Below are positions 1-9,402 of a stretch of DNA of 35,924 nt, piece after piece. Source of the DNA: Vibrio nigripulchritudo ATCC 27043 (GTDB taxonomy: Bacteria > Pseudomonadota > Gammaproteobacteria > Enterobacterales > Vibrionaceae); contig NZ_AFWJ01000266.1 in the NCBI RefSeq assembly GCF_000222685.1, positions 1-35,924 of the forward strand, given 5' to 3'. Position 1 is the first letter of the stretch. The number at the start of each line of letters is the position of its first letter. Below the pieces are notes generated by a model, which worked only from the letters and a program-made list of their open reading frames with translations, did not search any database and was not told the origin of the DNA. A program made the position numbers and the translations under genes.

Positions 1-1042
1 ATTGCGGTAGGAATCGGCCGACTCCCAATGATTCAACCCTTCTGGCGTTATCAGGTCCGTCAGTCATATGAGCCATGACAAGCTGGGGGACACCTGAAGC
101 CAGACACTGAGCGGTACTGCCAATTCCGCCATGATGAATAACTAAAGAACAATGTGGAAACACCTTATCAAAAGGCAATCTTCTGGCTCTCAAAACCTTC
201 GAAGACAAAGTATTAGGGAGCAAGTGGTCGTGTTCTGTCACGACGATAGCAGCTCGGTCAAATTGCTCACAGACCTCTATCGCGATTCGATAAAAATCTT
301 TTGAAATCAGTTGACTGGTTCCACCCGTAATTAATATAGGGTTAGGGTATTGAGACAGAAAGTGGGCAATGTTGTCCGGCATCTCATTGGATTCGTCAGG
401 TTGAGGTAACGGAAAACCAATGGCTTCAGGCGTTAACTGCCTCGAGATTTCAGATTTCCACTCTGGAAGATGACTCCAGAGTGCCAGACTGTGAGGTGCT
501 GAGCACTGGTAATCCAGCCATGTGGACTGAGTACTAAGACCAAGCTCATTTCTTAACTTATTGATTTCACGATCTGCTAACGCTTTAAAGCTCTGATTGA
601 TAAGCATCATGTAGCTTAAATTGCTTGGGGCAAGATATACGTTGATGTAAGGAATCTTGTGCACCTCAGACAGGTGCATGGCAGCAATACTGGAACGACA
701 GCGACCAATGATCACGGTATCAGGCTCAGCAGCCCATTTGACCATAATATTGAATTCTTTAAGGCGACGCTCTGGGCTTAAATATTGATTCCGAAAAGCT
801 TCGAATTGGTGTGGCTGGGTGAAGGGTTCAAGGAAATCTGGTATAGCAACTTGCAGCTGTTGGTATTCCTGCTCACTTTCCCAAGCAGTAAAATTCAACC
901 CAGCTTCGTCAGCCCAATCCTTATAACCATAATGACTGAAAACACGAACTTGATGTCCCTGCTTTTTTAAATACACGCCCATTCGAATAAAAGGAAGTAT
1001 ATCTCCTCCCACCCAATGGCTAGCCAGTAATATATTCGCCAT
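1..1042 (-). CDS. UDP-sugar glycosyltransferase, GT1/MGT-like (partial, runs off left edge)
   Basis: The minus-strand frame is open from ATG at 1042 to the window edge (347 codons), so the 3' end is missing. The N-terminus reads MANILLASHWVGGDILPF, the nucleotide-sugar glycosyltransferase GT-B start with a glycine-rich first loop. Near residue 305 is HHGGIGSTAQCLASGVP, the HHGGxG(S/T) donor-binding motif of the GT1 (UDP-glucuronosyl/macrolide glycosyltransferase) and GT28 group, followed by a DN pair where these families contact the sugar. It should transfer a sugar from a nucleotide donor to a small molecule or lipid; the acceptor cannot be read from sequence. No signal peptide or membrane segment is visible. 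A GGAA about 10 bases upstream of the ATG is a weak ribosome site. It lies downstream of recG on the same strand but behind recG's terminator, so it is probably a separate unit. Confidence 0.82.
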   Translation of the reverse strand, partial: MANILLASHWVGGDILPFIRMGVYLKKQGHQVRVFSHYGYKDWADEAGLNFTAWESEQEYQQLQVAIPDFLEPFTQPHQFEAFRNQYLSPERRLKEFNIMVKWAAEPDTVIIGRCRSSIAAMHLSEVHKIPYINVYLAPSNLSYMMLINQSFKALADREINKLRNELGLSTQSTWLDYQCSAPHSLALWSHLPEWKSEISRQLTPEAIGFPLPQPDESNEMPDNIAHFLSQYPNPILITGGTSQLISKDFYRIAIEVCEQFDRAAIVVTEHDHLLPNTLSSKVLRARRLPFDKVFPHCSLVIHHGGIGSTAQCLASGVPQLVMAHMTDGPDNARRVESLGVGRFLPQ

Positions 1043-1404
1043 TTAATGTTCCAAGCCCATTTATAAATACCAAAACTAATAACAACACTATTATTTTGAT
1101 TTATTTTTTACTGCGAAAAATATCACCAATAAAATTAGGGTTACATTAAGTTTGGATGAAAGTTAGACACACTTAACAATTATAAATTACTGTTCCAATG
1201 GTTTATCTATCTTGAGATTTATATTCTAGACAAAAGAAAAAAGCCGATATAAACCCGGAAAAGAAAAGCTTTACATCAATATATAGGAATAAAAATAAAT
1301 GTAATTACCATTTATTTGACTTAGATTATTTTTATTGACTAATTAAATAACAAAAAGGCAGCCATGATGCTGACTGCCTATTTTGATAAAAATAGTAATG
1401 ACTA
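1043..1404. other. AT-rich spacer between glycosyltransferase and recG
   Basis: No gene is visible. The stretch is markedly more AT-rich than its neighbours. It contains the recG terminator (1352-1380) and an inverted repeat with 9-base arms (AAATAAATG at 1293-1301, CATTTATTT at 1309-1317; 7-base loop), and it must hold the promoter of the glycosyltransferase. AT-rich leaders like this are often bound by H-NS-type silencers, but that is inference. Confidence 0.6.
1352..1380 (-). terminator. Rho-independent terminator of recG
   Basis: On the minus strand AGGCAG (complement of 1374-1379) pairs with CTGCCT (complement of 1356-1361), with a further partial pairing inside the loop. A run of T follows directly. 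It starts about 25 bases after the recG stop codon. Confidence 0.8.
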
Positions 1405-3495
1405 TTACGCGTTTGAATAAAGCTCTCTGTCGCCCAACCAGCGGTCTATGATAGCTTGAGCATTGTTTGGATATTGCTCGTGCAGGTGTCTGGCAATACG
1501 CTGAACTTCTGGGATCATTTTTTGGTCCCGCACCAGATCGGCAATCTTAAAGTCCGCCAATCCGGTTTGTTTGGTTCCAAGCAGTTCACCCGGTCCACGA
1601 ATTTCCAAATCGCGCTGTGCAATGACAAACCCATCGTTACTTTCTCGAAGCACACCCAATCGCTTTTGAGCTGTTTTTGAAAGTGGAGAGTGGTAAAGCA
1701 GTACACAATGGCTGGCAACTGAACCTCGCCCAACTCGTCCTCGTAGCTGGTGAAGTTGTGCCAAGCCTAGTCTTTCCGGGTTCTCAATGATCATCAAGCT
1801 GGAATTAGGTACATCCACTCCTACTTCGATTACCGTAGTTGCCACCAGCAAGTGAAGTTCATTGCTTTTGAACTGCGCCATAATGGCTTGTTTTTCAGCG
1901 GGCTTCATTCTGCCGTGTACCAACCCAACTTTAAGTTCCGGCAGTTGAAGCTTCAGCTCTTCGGCGGTATCCGCGGCGGCTTGCGCTTCTAACACTTCAG
2001 ATTCATCAATCAGGGTACACACCCAGTAGGCTTGCTTGCCGTCAAGACAGGCACTGCGGACTCGGTTAATCACATCTTTACGTCTGGTATCTGGGATCGC
2101 GACAGTTTGAATGGGGGTTCGCCCTGGCGGTAGCTCATCAATAACCGAGGTTTCCAAATCGGCGTATGCCGTCATGGCTAGGGTTCTTGGGATTGGGGTG
2201 GCGGTCATGATCAACTGATGCGGATAATAGCCTTGTTTGGTGCCTTTCTCCCGCAACTCCAAACGCTGATGTACCCCAAAGCGATGTTGCTCATCAATGA
2301 TCACCAGTGACAAGTTTTTGAATTCCACATGTTCCTGAAACAGTGCATGCGTACCTACCACCATTTGTGCTTCGCCACTGGCAATGGAAGCCAGTTCTTT
2401 CTCTTTGGCTTTGCCTTTTAATTTGCCAGCCAGCCAACCCACCTTAATGGGTTCACCGTTCAGCTTTATTTGTTCAAACCAGTTGGCAAAGTTGATGGCG
2501 TGTTGCTCAGCGAGTAACTCGGTTGGGGCCATCAAAGCGACCTGCTGCCCATGTTCCAGAGCCCGAACCGCCGCAAGCGCTGCAACCAGAGTTTTACCGG
2601 AACCTACATCCCCTTGCACCAATCGCATCATTGGGTGAGGCTTCTCTAAATCTTGCTCGATTTCCTTCACCACGCGCTGCTGTGCCCCCGTTGGGCTAAA
2701 TGGCAATAGATCCAGCAATTGGTTTTTGAGCCCATCCACATTTGGCAAAGGCAACGCGGCATCCAGTTGGGTTTTGCTTCGAACCGCCAGCATGGACAGG
2801 TTTTGCGCCAGTAATTCTTCTAAAATCAGACGCTTTTGAGCGGGGTGCTCACCCAAGTCAAAGGCTTCTAAATCAATCGAAGGAGAAGGTCGATGGATAA
2901 TGTGCAGTGCTTGCCCCATGGTCATCTGATTGTTGTACAGACCAGAAGGAAGCAGCTCAGTGACGGCGGCTTTATCCAGCAATTCCAGAGCCTGATCAGT
3001 CAGGTTACGTAGGGTGAGCTGACGAAGCCCTTCTGTCGTCGGGTAAACTGGCGTTAGCGTGGGTTCGGTTTCGACTTTATGATCCGCCGCGTGGAATTTG
3101 TATTCGGGGTGAATGATCTCCAACCCGTTAGCGCCACGCTTTATCTCACCGTAAGCGTGTACCACCTTACCGTTAGAAAAATTGTTCTTCATCCCTGCGG
3201 TGAAATTGAAGAAACGCAGAGTAACGGTGCCATTGCCATCGCTTATTTTAACCACCAGCATTTTTCGACGACCAAATATGGTGTCTACTCCCATGACTTT
3301 CCCCTGCACCGCCGCCCATAGCCCAGGGTGGACTTTCGCCATGGGATAGACTCGGGTACGGTCTTCATAACGGGAAGGCAGATGAAACAAAAGATCCTGC
3401 ACATTGTGCAGCCCAACTTTGGCAAGCTTTTCTGCTACTTTCGCACCCACGCCGGAAAGCTCAGTCAGTGGAATGGCAGATAACAGTTGGGACAT
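1405..3495 (-). CDS. recG: ATP-dependent DNA helicase RecG
   Basis: RecG is the double-stranded DNA translocase that regresses stalled replication forks and migrates Holliday junctions. At 696 residues it matches the usual length (about 693 in E. coli). The N-terminal wedge domain with its OB-fold region covers roughly residues 1-200. Walker A (GDVGSGKT) lies near residue 300, the DEQHRFG Walker B/DEAH-type box follows, then MTATPIPRT (motif III) and, in the second RecA fold, TTVIEVGVDVPN and QLRGRVGR (motifs V and VI). The C-terminal LGTKQTG segment is also typical of RecG. It begins at ATG 3495 and is separated from envZ by a hairpin, so it is probably transcribed on its own. Confidence 0.97.
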   Translation of the reverse strand: MSQLLSAIPLTELSGVGAKVAEKLAKVGLHNVQDLLFHLPSRYEDRTRVYPMAKVHPGLWAAVQGKVMGVDTIFGRRKMLVVKISDGNGTVTLRFFNFTAGMKNNFSNGKVVHAYGEIKRGANGLEIIHPEYKFHAADHKVETEPTLTPVYPTTEGLRQLTLRNLTDQALELLDKAAVTELLPSGLYNNQMTMGQALHIIHRPSPSIDLEAFDLGEHPAQKRLILEELLAQNLSMLAVRSKTQLDAALPLPNVDGLKNQLLDLLPFSPTGAQQRVVKEIEQDLEKPHPMMRLVQGDVGSGKTLVAALAAVRALEHGQQVALMAPTELLAEQHAINFANWFEQIKLNGEPIKVGWLAGKLKGKAKEKELASIASGEAQMVVGTHALFQEHVEFKNLSLVIIDEQHRFGVHQRLELREKGTKQGYYPHQLIMTATPIPRTLAMTAYADLETSVIDELPPGRTPIQTVAIPDTRRKDVINRVRSACLDGKQAYWVCTLIDESEVLEAQAAADTAEELKLQLPELKVGLVHGRMKPAEKQAIMAQFKSNELHLLVATTVIEVGVDVPNSSLMIIENPERLGLAQLHQLRGRVGRGSVASHCVLLYHSPLSKTAQKRLGVLRESNDGFVIAQRDLEIRGPGELLGTKQTGLADFKIADLVRDQKMIPEVQRIARHLHEQYPNNAQAIIDRWLGDRELYSNA

Positions 3496-3586
3496 AGGAA
3501 TGCTCTCTTGCTCAGAAAAGTAAACGTGGATTCAGAGAGTTAGTTTGACTTGCTATCGCAAGATCTTCAAGGGGGCTGAAAACAAT

Positions 3587-3609
3587 AGAGCCTCGATTTT
3601 CGAGGCTCT
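3587..3609 (-). terminator. Hairpin after envZ, probable terminator of ompR-envZ
   Basis: A perfect inverted repeat of 10-base arms (AGAGCCTCGA / TCGAGGCTCT) with a 3-base loop lies 14 bases after the envZ stop codon. On the minus strand it is followed by ATTGTTTTC, a broken T tract. Confidence 0.75.
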
Positions 3610-3623
3610 GTCTGCTGCGTTAT

Positions 3624-4931
3624 TTATTTCGCGGTCGGGAAGCTGATCTGAACTTTTAATCCACCCTCGCTGCGGTTGTTGACCACCACCGAGCCATGAT
3701 GCTGGCTCATGATACGTTTCACTATCGCAAGCCCCAGTCCAGTGCCTTCACTTCCTCGGGCGGTGTCACCTCGGGTAAAGGGTTCAAACAGTTTGGCAAT
3801 CTGGTCTTTTTCGATGCCGGGACCATTATCTTCCACACAGACCCACGCTAGCTTGTTATCTGCTGTCATGCCGGAGCTGACCTTAACCCAGCCGTCTCCA
3901 TAGCGAATGGCGTTGACCACCAAGTTACTGATCGCACGTTTGATGGCGATTGGGCTGCCGAGCACAGGTTTGCTGTCTTCAAAGAAGTCGGTTTCGACCT
4001 GAATTTCGTAGCCGCCTTCTGAGCTTGCTACTTCTTTCGCAATGTCGCTCAAATGAATTGATGTAAACGACTCTTTGTTAACCGGCTTCAGGTAATCCAT
4101 AAACTGGCTGATGATCTCGTTACATTCTTCCGTGTCGCTGATGATGCCTTCGGCAAGGTAAGCATCTTCCGGGGACATCATCTCAGTAGCCAGACGGATT
4201 CGGGTGAGCGGAGTACGCAGGTCATGACTGATGCCCGCCATCAGCAACGCCCTATCGCCTTCTAGTTCCTGAATACCACGGGACATCTGATTAAAGGCTT
4301 TCGCTACTGCTTTTATCTCCGTCGCTCCACGTTCTGGAACCGGCGGTGGGATCTCTCCACGCCCTACGCTCTTCGCGGCACGCTCTAATGCCATCAGAGG
4401 GCGGTTTTGCAAACGGATGAACAGCCAGCCACCTGCAATAATCAATAAAGCACCAATCAGGCTATTGCGGAAAAATGGAGCAAAGTCTTCTTCCTGCAAT
4501 TCAGAAAGAGGAATGCGAATAAGAAACCCGGGAAGCGACTCAATTTTTACCCAAAGAACATAGCTTTCGTCTGACAGAATCAGGCGAACGTGACTTTCCC
4601 GATCCAATGCAGTTGTCATTTCCTGACTCATAAGTTCGATTTCAGTCGCGCGGTCATACTCTTCAACAATGGCTTCGTCCAGAGTATGCATGGTAACGCC
4701 AAGCTGCTCTAACAGCTTTCTACGCTGAGGGGCATCGAGGGTCACCCCGGATTCAAGCTCTACACTTTCATCCAGCATCAGGTTCATTTCGTAGGCAAGA
4801 ATACGGTTGAACTGTTGCAGGCTGGGCAAAAGCGCGTAGTTGTAAACAGCAAAATAAGAGAACACCTGACTGGCGATCAGCAAAGTAAGAAAAAGAAAAA
4901 TACTTTGGGTGCGGGAGCTGCGTAATCGCAT
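3624..4931 (-). CDS. envZ: Osmosensor histidine kinase EnvZ
   Basis: Inner-membrane sensor kinase that phosphorylates and dephosphorylates OmpR in response to osmolarity. An open frame extends to 5012, but I chose ATG 4931: it has AAGGAG six bases upstream and gives [10 protein letters not shown], which lines up with the E. coli start (435 aa). Two membrane segments flank the periplasmic part: one near residues 8-33 ending in the conserved [10 protein letters not shown], and one near 156-172 ending in RLQNRPL. HAMP follows, then the H box [10 protein letters not shown] with the phospho-acceptor His at about 236, the N box NAIRYG, the G1 box DNGPGIE and the G2 box GTGLGLAIV. It is the second gene of the ompR-envZ operon. 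The residues needed for kinase and phosphatase activity appear intact. Confidence 0.96.
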   Translation of the reverse strand: MRLRSSRTQSIFLFLTLLIASQVFSYFAVYNYALLPSLQQFNRILAYEMNLMLDESVELESGVTLDAPQRRKLLEQLGVTMHTLDEAIVEEYDRATEIELMSQEMTTALDRESHVRLILSDESYVLWVKIESLPGFLIRIPLSELQEEDFAPFFRNSLIGALLIIAGGWLFIRLQNRPLMALERAAKSVGRGEIPPPVPERGATEIKAVAKAFNQMSRGIQELEGDRALLMAGISHDLRTPLTRIRLATEMMSPEDAYLAEGIISDTEECNEIISQFMDYLKPVNKESFTSIHLSDIAKEVASSEGGYEIQVETDFFEDSKPVLGSPIAIKRAISNLVVNAIRYGDGWVKVSSGMTADNKLAWVCVEDNGPGIEKDQIAKLFEPFTRGDTARGSEGTGLGLAIVKRIMSQHHGSVVVNNRSEGGLKVQISFPTAK

Positions 4932-5054
4932 GGAAGGCTCCTTGGGATGTTTGTTGTGATTAGGGTCTGAAGACCTATTGTGATGAAAAAAGTTAGGGAG
5001 TAAGTTCGTCACGTTTGTGCGTCTTTACTCCCTATCTTAACGGTTTAGTTAGGA

Positions 5055-5774
5055 TTACATCTCTTTGCCGTCTGGCACAAATACGTAACCTAGTCCCCAG
5101 ACCGTCTGAATATAGCGCGGGCGGCTTGGGTCTTCTTCCAGCATACGTCTCAAACGAGAAATCTGAACATCGATGGAGCGTTCCATTGCTGAGTATTCAC
5201 GTCCACGAGCCATGTTCATTAGCTTGTCACGAGACATCGGCTCACGGGCATTAGTTACCAGTGCTTTCAACACGGCAAATTCACCGGAAGTCAGAGGCAT
5301 AGGCTCTTCACCACGGAACATTTCACGCGTGCCAAGGTTAAGCACAAAATCACCAAATTCGATCACTTTGTCTTCAGCACTTGGCGCACCCGGCGCTTCA
5401 ATGGTCTGACGACGCAATACCGCACGAATACGGGCAAGCAATTCACGAGGGTTAAACGGCTTTGGCAGGTAATCATCGGCACCCACTTCCAAACCAACGA
5501 TACGATCGATTTCATCGCCTTTTGCCGTCAGCATCAGAATAGGCAGCATGTTGTTGGCATTACGCAGACGGCGGCAGATAGACAAACCATCTTCGCCTGG
5601 CAGCATCAAATCCAACACCATCAGATGAAAGTTTTCACGTGTTAGCAGACGATCCATCTGTTCGCTGTTGGCAACACTACGCACCTGAAAACCTTGTTCA
5701 GATAAGTAGCGCTCTAACAATGAACGTAAACGAGCATCGTCATCTACCACTAGTATTTTGTAGTTCTCTTGCAT
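5055..5774 (-). CDS. ompR: Osmolarity response regulator OmpR
   Basis: OmpR/PhoB-family response regulator (239 aa) partnered with EnvZ. It controls porins and other envelope genes. The receiver domain (residues 1-120) shows the acidic pocket D11-D12, phospho-acceptor D55 in LMVLDLMLPG, and the conserved K of PKPFNPREL. The C-terminal winged helix contains SRDKLMN, the recognition helix RSIDVQISRLRR and WGLGYVFVPDG. An upstream in-frame start at 5795 exists, but the product from ATG 5774 (MQENYKILVV) matches the E. coli protein residue for residue and has a GGAAG upstream. The gap to envZ is 123 bases. The 199 bases up to the ydeP stop should hold the promoter. Confidence 0.97.
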   Translation of the reverse strand: MQENYKILVVDDDARLRSLLERYLSEQGFQVRSVANSEQMDRLLTRENFHLMVLDLMLPGEDGLSICRRLRNANNMLPILMLTAKGDEIDRIVGLEVGADDYLPKPFNPRELLARIRAVLRRQTIEAPGAPSAEDKVIEFGDFVLNLGTREMFRGEEPMPLTSGEFAVLKALVTNAREPMSRDKLMNMARGREYSAMERSIDVQISRLRRMLEEDPSRPRYIQTVWGLGYVFVPDGKEM

Positions 5775-5973
5775 AGATCTTACTTCCGCTAACAACTTTT
5801 AACATCGCCATAAAGGTAGCATTGACTGAGCGTTTTTCACTCGATCAATTGTTACACTTTATTTCCTCGCTTCATATATGAAACACCTATAGAAGCACGA
5901 GTATATACTTTATCTCATACGGACAGCGAGAGAATATTGTCAGAGAAATCTTCTTTATCAGAGAATTATGCTT

Positions 5974-8259
5974 CTACATCACAGAAGATGATTCTATTTT
6001 TTCAATTGTCACAGGAATGGATTTCGAAATCGGGGTAAAACTCAGCTCCCCATGACTGTCTAACGCCACCAGAGGATTGGTTTCTGGGAAATACGCTGCC
6101 AGATTGCCTGCCGGAATATCGTAAGGCACCAGCTTGAACTCGCTGACTTTTCGCTCTATGTCATCCCCCCAACAAGCCGTAATGGTTACCCGATCTCCCT
6201 CTTCCAACCCGAGTAGTTTGATATCTGAAGAATTAATAAACAGCACTTTACGTTCACCGGTAACGCCTCGATAGCGGTCATTAAACCCGTAGATGGTGGT
6301 GTTGTACTGGTCATGCGATCTCATGGTTTGTAACACAAAAACGGGAGCACTGTTTTTCCTTGGCTTCGCCCACTTGATAATAGAGTCAGGCAATTCATGA
6401 GAATGAAATGTGGCTCTATTGCTCTCAGTCATCCAGATCCGCTCTGCCGCTCGGTTACCAAGATAAAACCCGCCAGGCTCTTTGATGCGCTGATTAAAAT
6501 CGTCAAACCCGGGAATGGTTCGCTCGATTAAGTCTCGGATTCGGTCATAGTCTTCGACTAACGAAAGCCAGTCGACCGGACTTTTACCCAGAACTGCATT
6601 AGCCATACCAGCCACGATGACAGGTTCAGAGCGCATATTGGCGGTATCGCTTTCGACTACTCCACCAGACGCATGAACCATGCTGAATGAATCTTCAACC
6701 GTCACCTTTTGTGCTCCGTTTTTTTGCAGGTCGATGTCCGTGCGCCCCAAACAAGGCAATAGCAAGGAGGCTTTTCCGGGAGTCACGTGAGTGCGATTCA
6801 ACTTGGTTGCGATATTCACCGTTAATTCGCAGGACGCCAGTGCTTTAAGAGTTCGCTCGGTATCCGGCGTCGCCGCAGCAAAGTTTCCGCCTAAAGCGAT
6901 GAAGACTTTGCTTTCTCTATTTTCCATCGCTTGAATCGCTTGCACTGTGTTGTGCCCTGCTTTTCTGGGTGGATTAAACCCAAACTGCGCTTCAAGAGAA
7001 TCTAACAAAGCGGCAGGGGCTTTTTCATCAATCCCCATGGTTCGGTCACCTTGTACATTGCTGTGACCACGAACTGGGCAAAGACCGGAGCCCTTCTTGC
7101 CAATTTGCCCACACAGCAACTGAAGATTAGCCATCTCCTGAATGGTTTTCACCGAGTGATGGTGCTGGGTAATGCCCATCGCCCAGGTCAGAATCACATT
7201 TTCACTTTGCTGATAAATTCGCGCTGCCAGCTCTATCTCATTTTGCTTAAGCCCGGATTGTTCTGTGATTTTGTCCCACGGAGTCGCTCGCACGGTATCT
7301 AGGTAAGTATCTAAACCAAGAGTGTGGTCCTTTATGAATTCTGCATCAAATACCGAAGAGGGTGCTCTTTCTTCCATCGCCAACAGAGCTTTCGCCATTC
7401 CGCGCACCACAGCCATATCGCCACCCAGCTTTGGCGTAAAGTAGTGATGAGTCAGTTGAGTACCGCCGCCAGTCAACATTTCATCCATCGCTTGAGGATT
7501 GGTAAATTTTTGCAGCCCTCGCTCTTTCAACGTATTAAAGGTCACGATGTTTGCCCCTCGCAATGAGGCACTCCTTAACGTATCCAGCATTCGAGGGTGA
7601 TTGGTCCCTGGGTTTTGCCCAAATACAAAAATGGCGTCCGCGTGTTCGAAGTCATTCAAGGTGACAGTACCCTTTCCCACACCGATCGACTGTTTTAGCG
7701 CTACACCACTGGCTTCATGGCACATATTGGAACAGTCCGGGAAGTTGTTGGTGCCATAGGCGCGCACAAACAACTGATACAGGAATGCTGCTTCGTTACT
7801 GGCTCTGCCAGAGGTATAGAACTCTGCCTGATTGGGGTCAGGTAAGGCTTTTAAGTGCTTGGCGATGAGTTCAAACGCTTCTCCCCAGCGAATTGGCTGA
7901 TAGTGGTCGGATTCTGCGTTATAAACCATAGGCTCGGAAAGTCGCCCCTGATCTTCCAAAAAATAGTCGCTCTGCTTGGCAAGCCATGAGACTGGGTAAG
8001 TTGCAAAGAAATCGGCTCGCACACGTCGGCTGGTCGCTTCCCAGTTCACGGCTTTCGCACCATTTTCACAGAACTTAAAGCGGCGATTCTCTTCTAACTC
8101 GCCCCAAGCACAGCCGGGGCAATCAAAACCATCGTGCTGGTTGGTGCTGAGTAAGTTACGAATATTGCGAATGACGCTTTCACTTTTCATTAAGTGCTGA
8201 GTCGTGCTCATTAAAGCGCCCCAGCCACCCGCATTACCTTTGTATTTTTTAACTGTCAT
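5974..8259 (-). CDS. ydeP: YdeP/FdhF-like molybdopterin oxidoreductase
   Basis: A 761-residue member of the FdhF/YdeP branch of the DMSO-reductase superfamily, soluble and cytoplasmic since no Tat or Sec signal is seen. The opening GNAGGWGALMS, the FDCPGCAW pair (C47, C50) with C64, the segment NNFPDCSNMCHE (C176, C180), GQNPGTNHPRM and the MGITQHHHS block are all characteristic. E. coli YdeP has been linked to acid resistance, and its substrate is not settled, so neither formate nor acid resistance should be assumed here. The gene lies 38 bases downstream of fdhD on the same strand. That pairing is informative because FdhD delivers sulfur to the molybdenum cofactor of formate-dehydrogenase-type enzymes. 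The symbol follows the E. coli family name and is not proof of orthology. Confidence 0.88.
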   Translation of the reverse strand: MTVKKYKGNAGGWGALMSTTQHLMKSESVIRNIRNLLSTNQHDGFDCPGCAWGELEENRRFKFCENGAKAVNWEATSRRVRADFFATYPVSWLAKQSDYFLEDQGRLSEPMVYNAESDHYQPIRWGEAFELIAKHLKALPDPNQAEFYTSGRASNEAAFLYQLFVRAYGTNNFPDCSNMCHEASGVALKQSIGVGKGTVTLNDFEHADAIFVFGQNPGTNHPRMLDTLRSASLRGANIVTFNTLKERGLQKFTNPQAMDEMLTGGGTQLTHHYFTPKLGGDMAVVRGMAKALLAMEERAPSSVFDAEFIKDHTLGLDTYLDTVRATPWDKITEQSGLKQNEIELAARIYQQSENVILTWAMGITQHHHSVKTIQEMANLQLLCGQIGKKGSGLCPVRGHSNVQGDRTMGIDEKAPAALLDSLEAQFGFNPPRKAGHNTVQAIQAMENRESKVFIALGGNFAAATPDTERTLKALASCELTVNIATKLNRTHVTPGKASLLLPCLGRTDIDLQKNGAQKVTVEDSFSMVHASGGVVESDTANMRSEPVIVAGMANAVLGKSPVDWLSLVEDYDRIRDLIERTIPGFDDFNQRIKEPGGFYLGNRAAERIWMTESNRATFHSHELPDSIIKWAKPRKNSAPVFVLQTMRSHDQYNTTIYGFNDRYRGVTGERKVLFINSSDIKLLGLEEGDRVTITACWGDDIERKVSEFKLVPYDIPAGNLAAYFPETNPLVALDSHGELSFTPISKSIPVTIEKIESSSVM

Positions 8260-8297
8260 GACTGACTCCGATATCCGTATCAGATATGTCTCATTTT

Positions 8298-9182
8298 CTA
8301 CATACTTTCCGACAAACGATGCTCACCGCAATAGACGTTAAAAGACGCTTGCTGACAGAACCCAATCAATGTCACCCCAAAGCGCTGCGCCATTTGCACT
8401 GCAATATGAGTGGGAGCGCCGACGGAAACCACGACGGGGATTCCTGCTACTACGATCTTTTGCATCATCTCGATGCTAATTCGCCCACTGAGCGCTACCA
8501 TTTGACCTTGAGCTTCAAGCTTACGGTCACGAGCCCTCAGCCCTACCAATTTATCCAGCGCATTGTGTCGACCCACATCTTCCGCTATCGCCAGAAACTC
8601 TCCCTGCTCATCAAACAATGCGCATCCGTGCGATGCCCCCGTTTGAGCAAACAGTGCCTGATGGGATTTCAATATCTCGAGCAACTTGGTGACGACTTGG
8701 GGATGCAACCAGCCAGACTCCCCTTGCAGGGCAGGAACCCCACGAGTTTCCAGCCAACGAATTGAAGATTTACCGCAGATCCCGCAGCTTGAATAGGAAG
8801 GTGCGCGCGTCAGGTCATCAAAATCCACAACGACCTTGTCTGATATCTCTACCGCACACTGATTCCTGCCATCCGAGTCTTCATTCAGATTGATGCTTCG
8901 AATGTCCGCAGCGCTCGTTACTACTCCTTCTGCCAGCAGTAATCCAGTCACCATTTCTTCGTCTTGTCCCGGTGTTCGCATGGTCGACATCCAGAGCTTT
9001 TCGTTGATGGTATCTTCTGATTTCTGGCGCAACCAAATTGCCAGCGGCTCCTCAACGACTAGGGTGTCAGTCTGAGGAGTAGCGTGACCGCGACTGATTT
9101 TGAGTCGATTGACACTTCTGACGGATTCGGAACTTTGCTCTCTCACTTGAACGACGGAACCTGTTGCTCTAATTTTTGTCAT
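8298..9182 (-). CDS. fdhD: Sulfur carrier FdhD for molybdoenzyme maturation
   Basis: FdhD takes sulfur from the desulfurase IscS and inserts it into the bis-MGD cofactor of formate dehydrogenases. The family's CxxC pair is present in SSCGICGKSSI (C133 and C136 from the chosen start). EPLAIWLRQK, RTPGQDEEMVTGLLLAEG, the AEDVGRHNALDK block and SGRISIEMMQK are also family hallmarks. Length 294 aa from ATG 9182. In-frame TTG (9224) and ATG (9209) codons lie upstream, and none of the three starts has a strong ribosome site, so the N-terminus is uncertain. It is first in a probable two-gene operon with the YdeP-like enzyme and is divergent from greB across about 220 bases. Confidence 0.92.
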   Translation of the reverse strand: MTKIRATGSVVQVREQSSESVRSVNRLKISRGHATPQTDTLVVEEPLAIWLRQKSEDTINEKLWMSTMRTPGQDEEMVTGLLLAEGVVTSAADIRSINLNEDSDGRNQCAVEISDKVVVDFDDLTRAPSYSSCGICGKSSIRWLETRGVPALQGESGWLHPQVVTKLLEILKSHQALFAQTGASHGCALFDEQGEFLAIAEDVGRHNALDKLVGLRARDRKLEAQGQMVALSGRISIEMMQKIVVAGIPVVVSVGAPTHIAVQMAQRFGVTLIGFCQQASFNVYCGEHRLSESM

Positions 9183-9402
9183 TGCTGGCTCATTTTCTAT
9201 TCCATACATAAAATGAAACAGCAAATGACGTGCTACGCCACATCAGAGCATAAAAAATGGGCACTTGATGTCGAAATCGCGACATTCCGTGGCTGAAATT
9301 AAATCCCATGTCAAAATTACTCAAATCCCATAAGTTGATGCATTCCATTTGAACCGACTTGTGGTACAACAGACCCTAACTTCGGATACCGCTCAAAGCT
9401 GG

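Noticed and set aside
5940-6000. Terminator between the YdeP gene and ompR
   Set aside because: A CTTCT/AGAAG-type hairpin at the YdeP stop codon is weak, partly coding and lacks a T tract, so transcription into ompR from upstream cannot be ruled out.
8286-8765. 159-codon open frame opposite fdhD
   Set aside because: It is antisense to fdhD, whose CxxC and other blocks are intact; no independent support.
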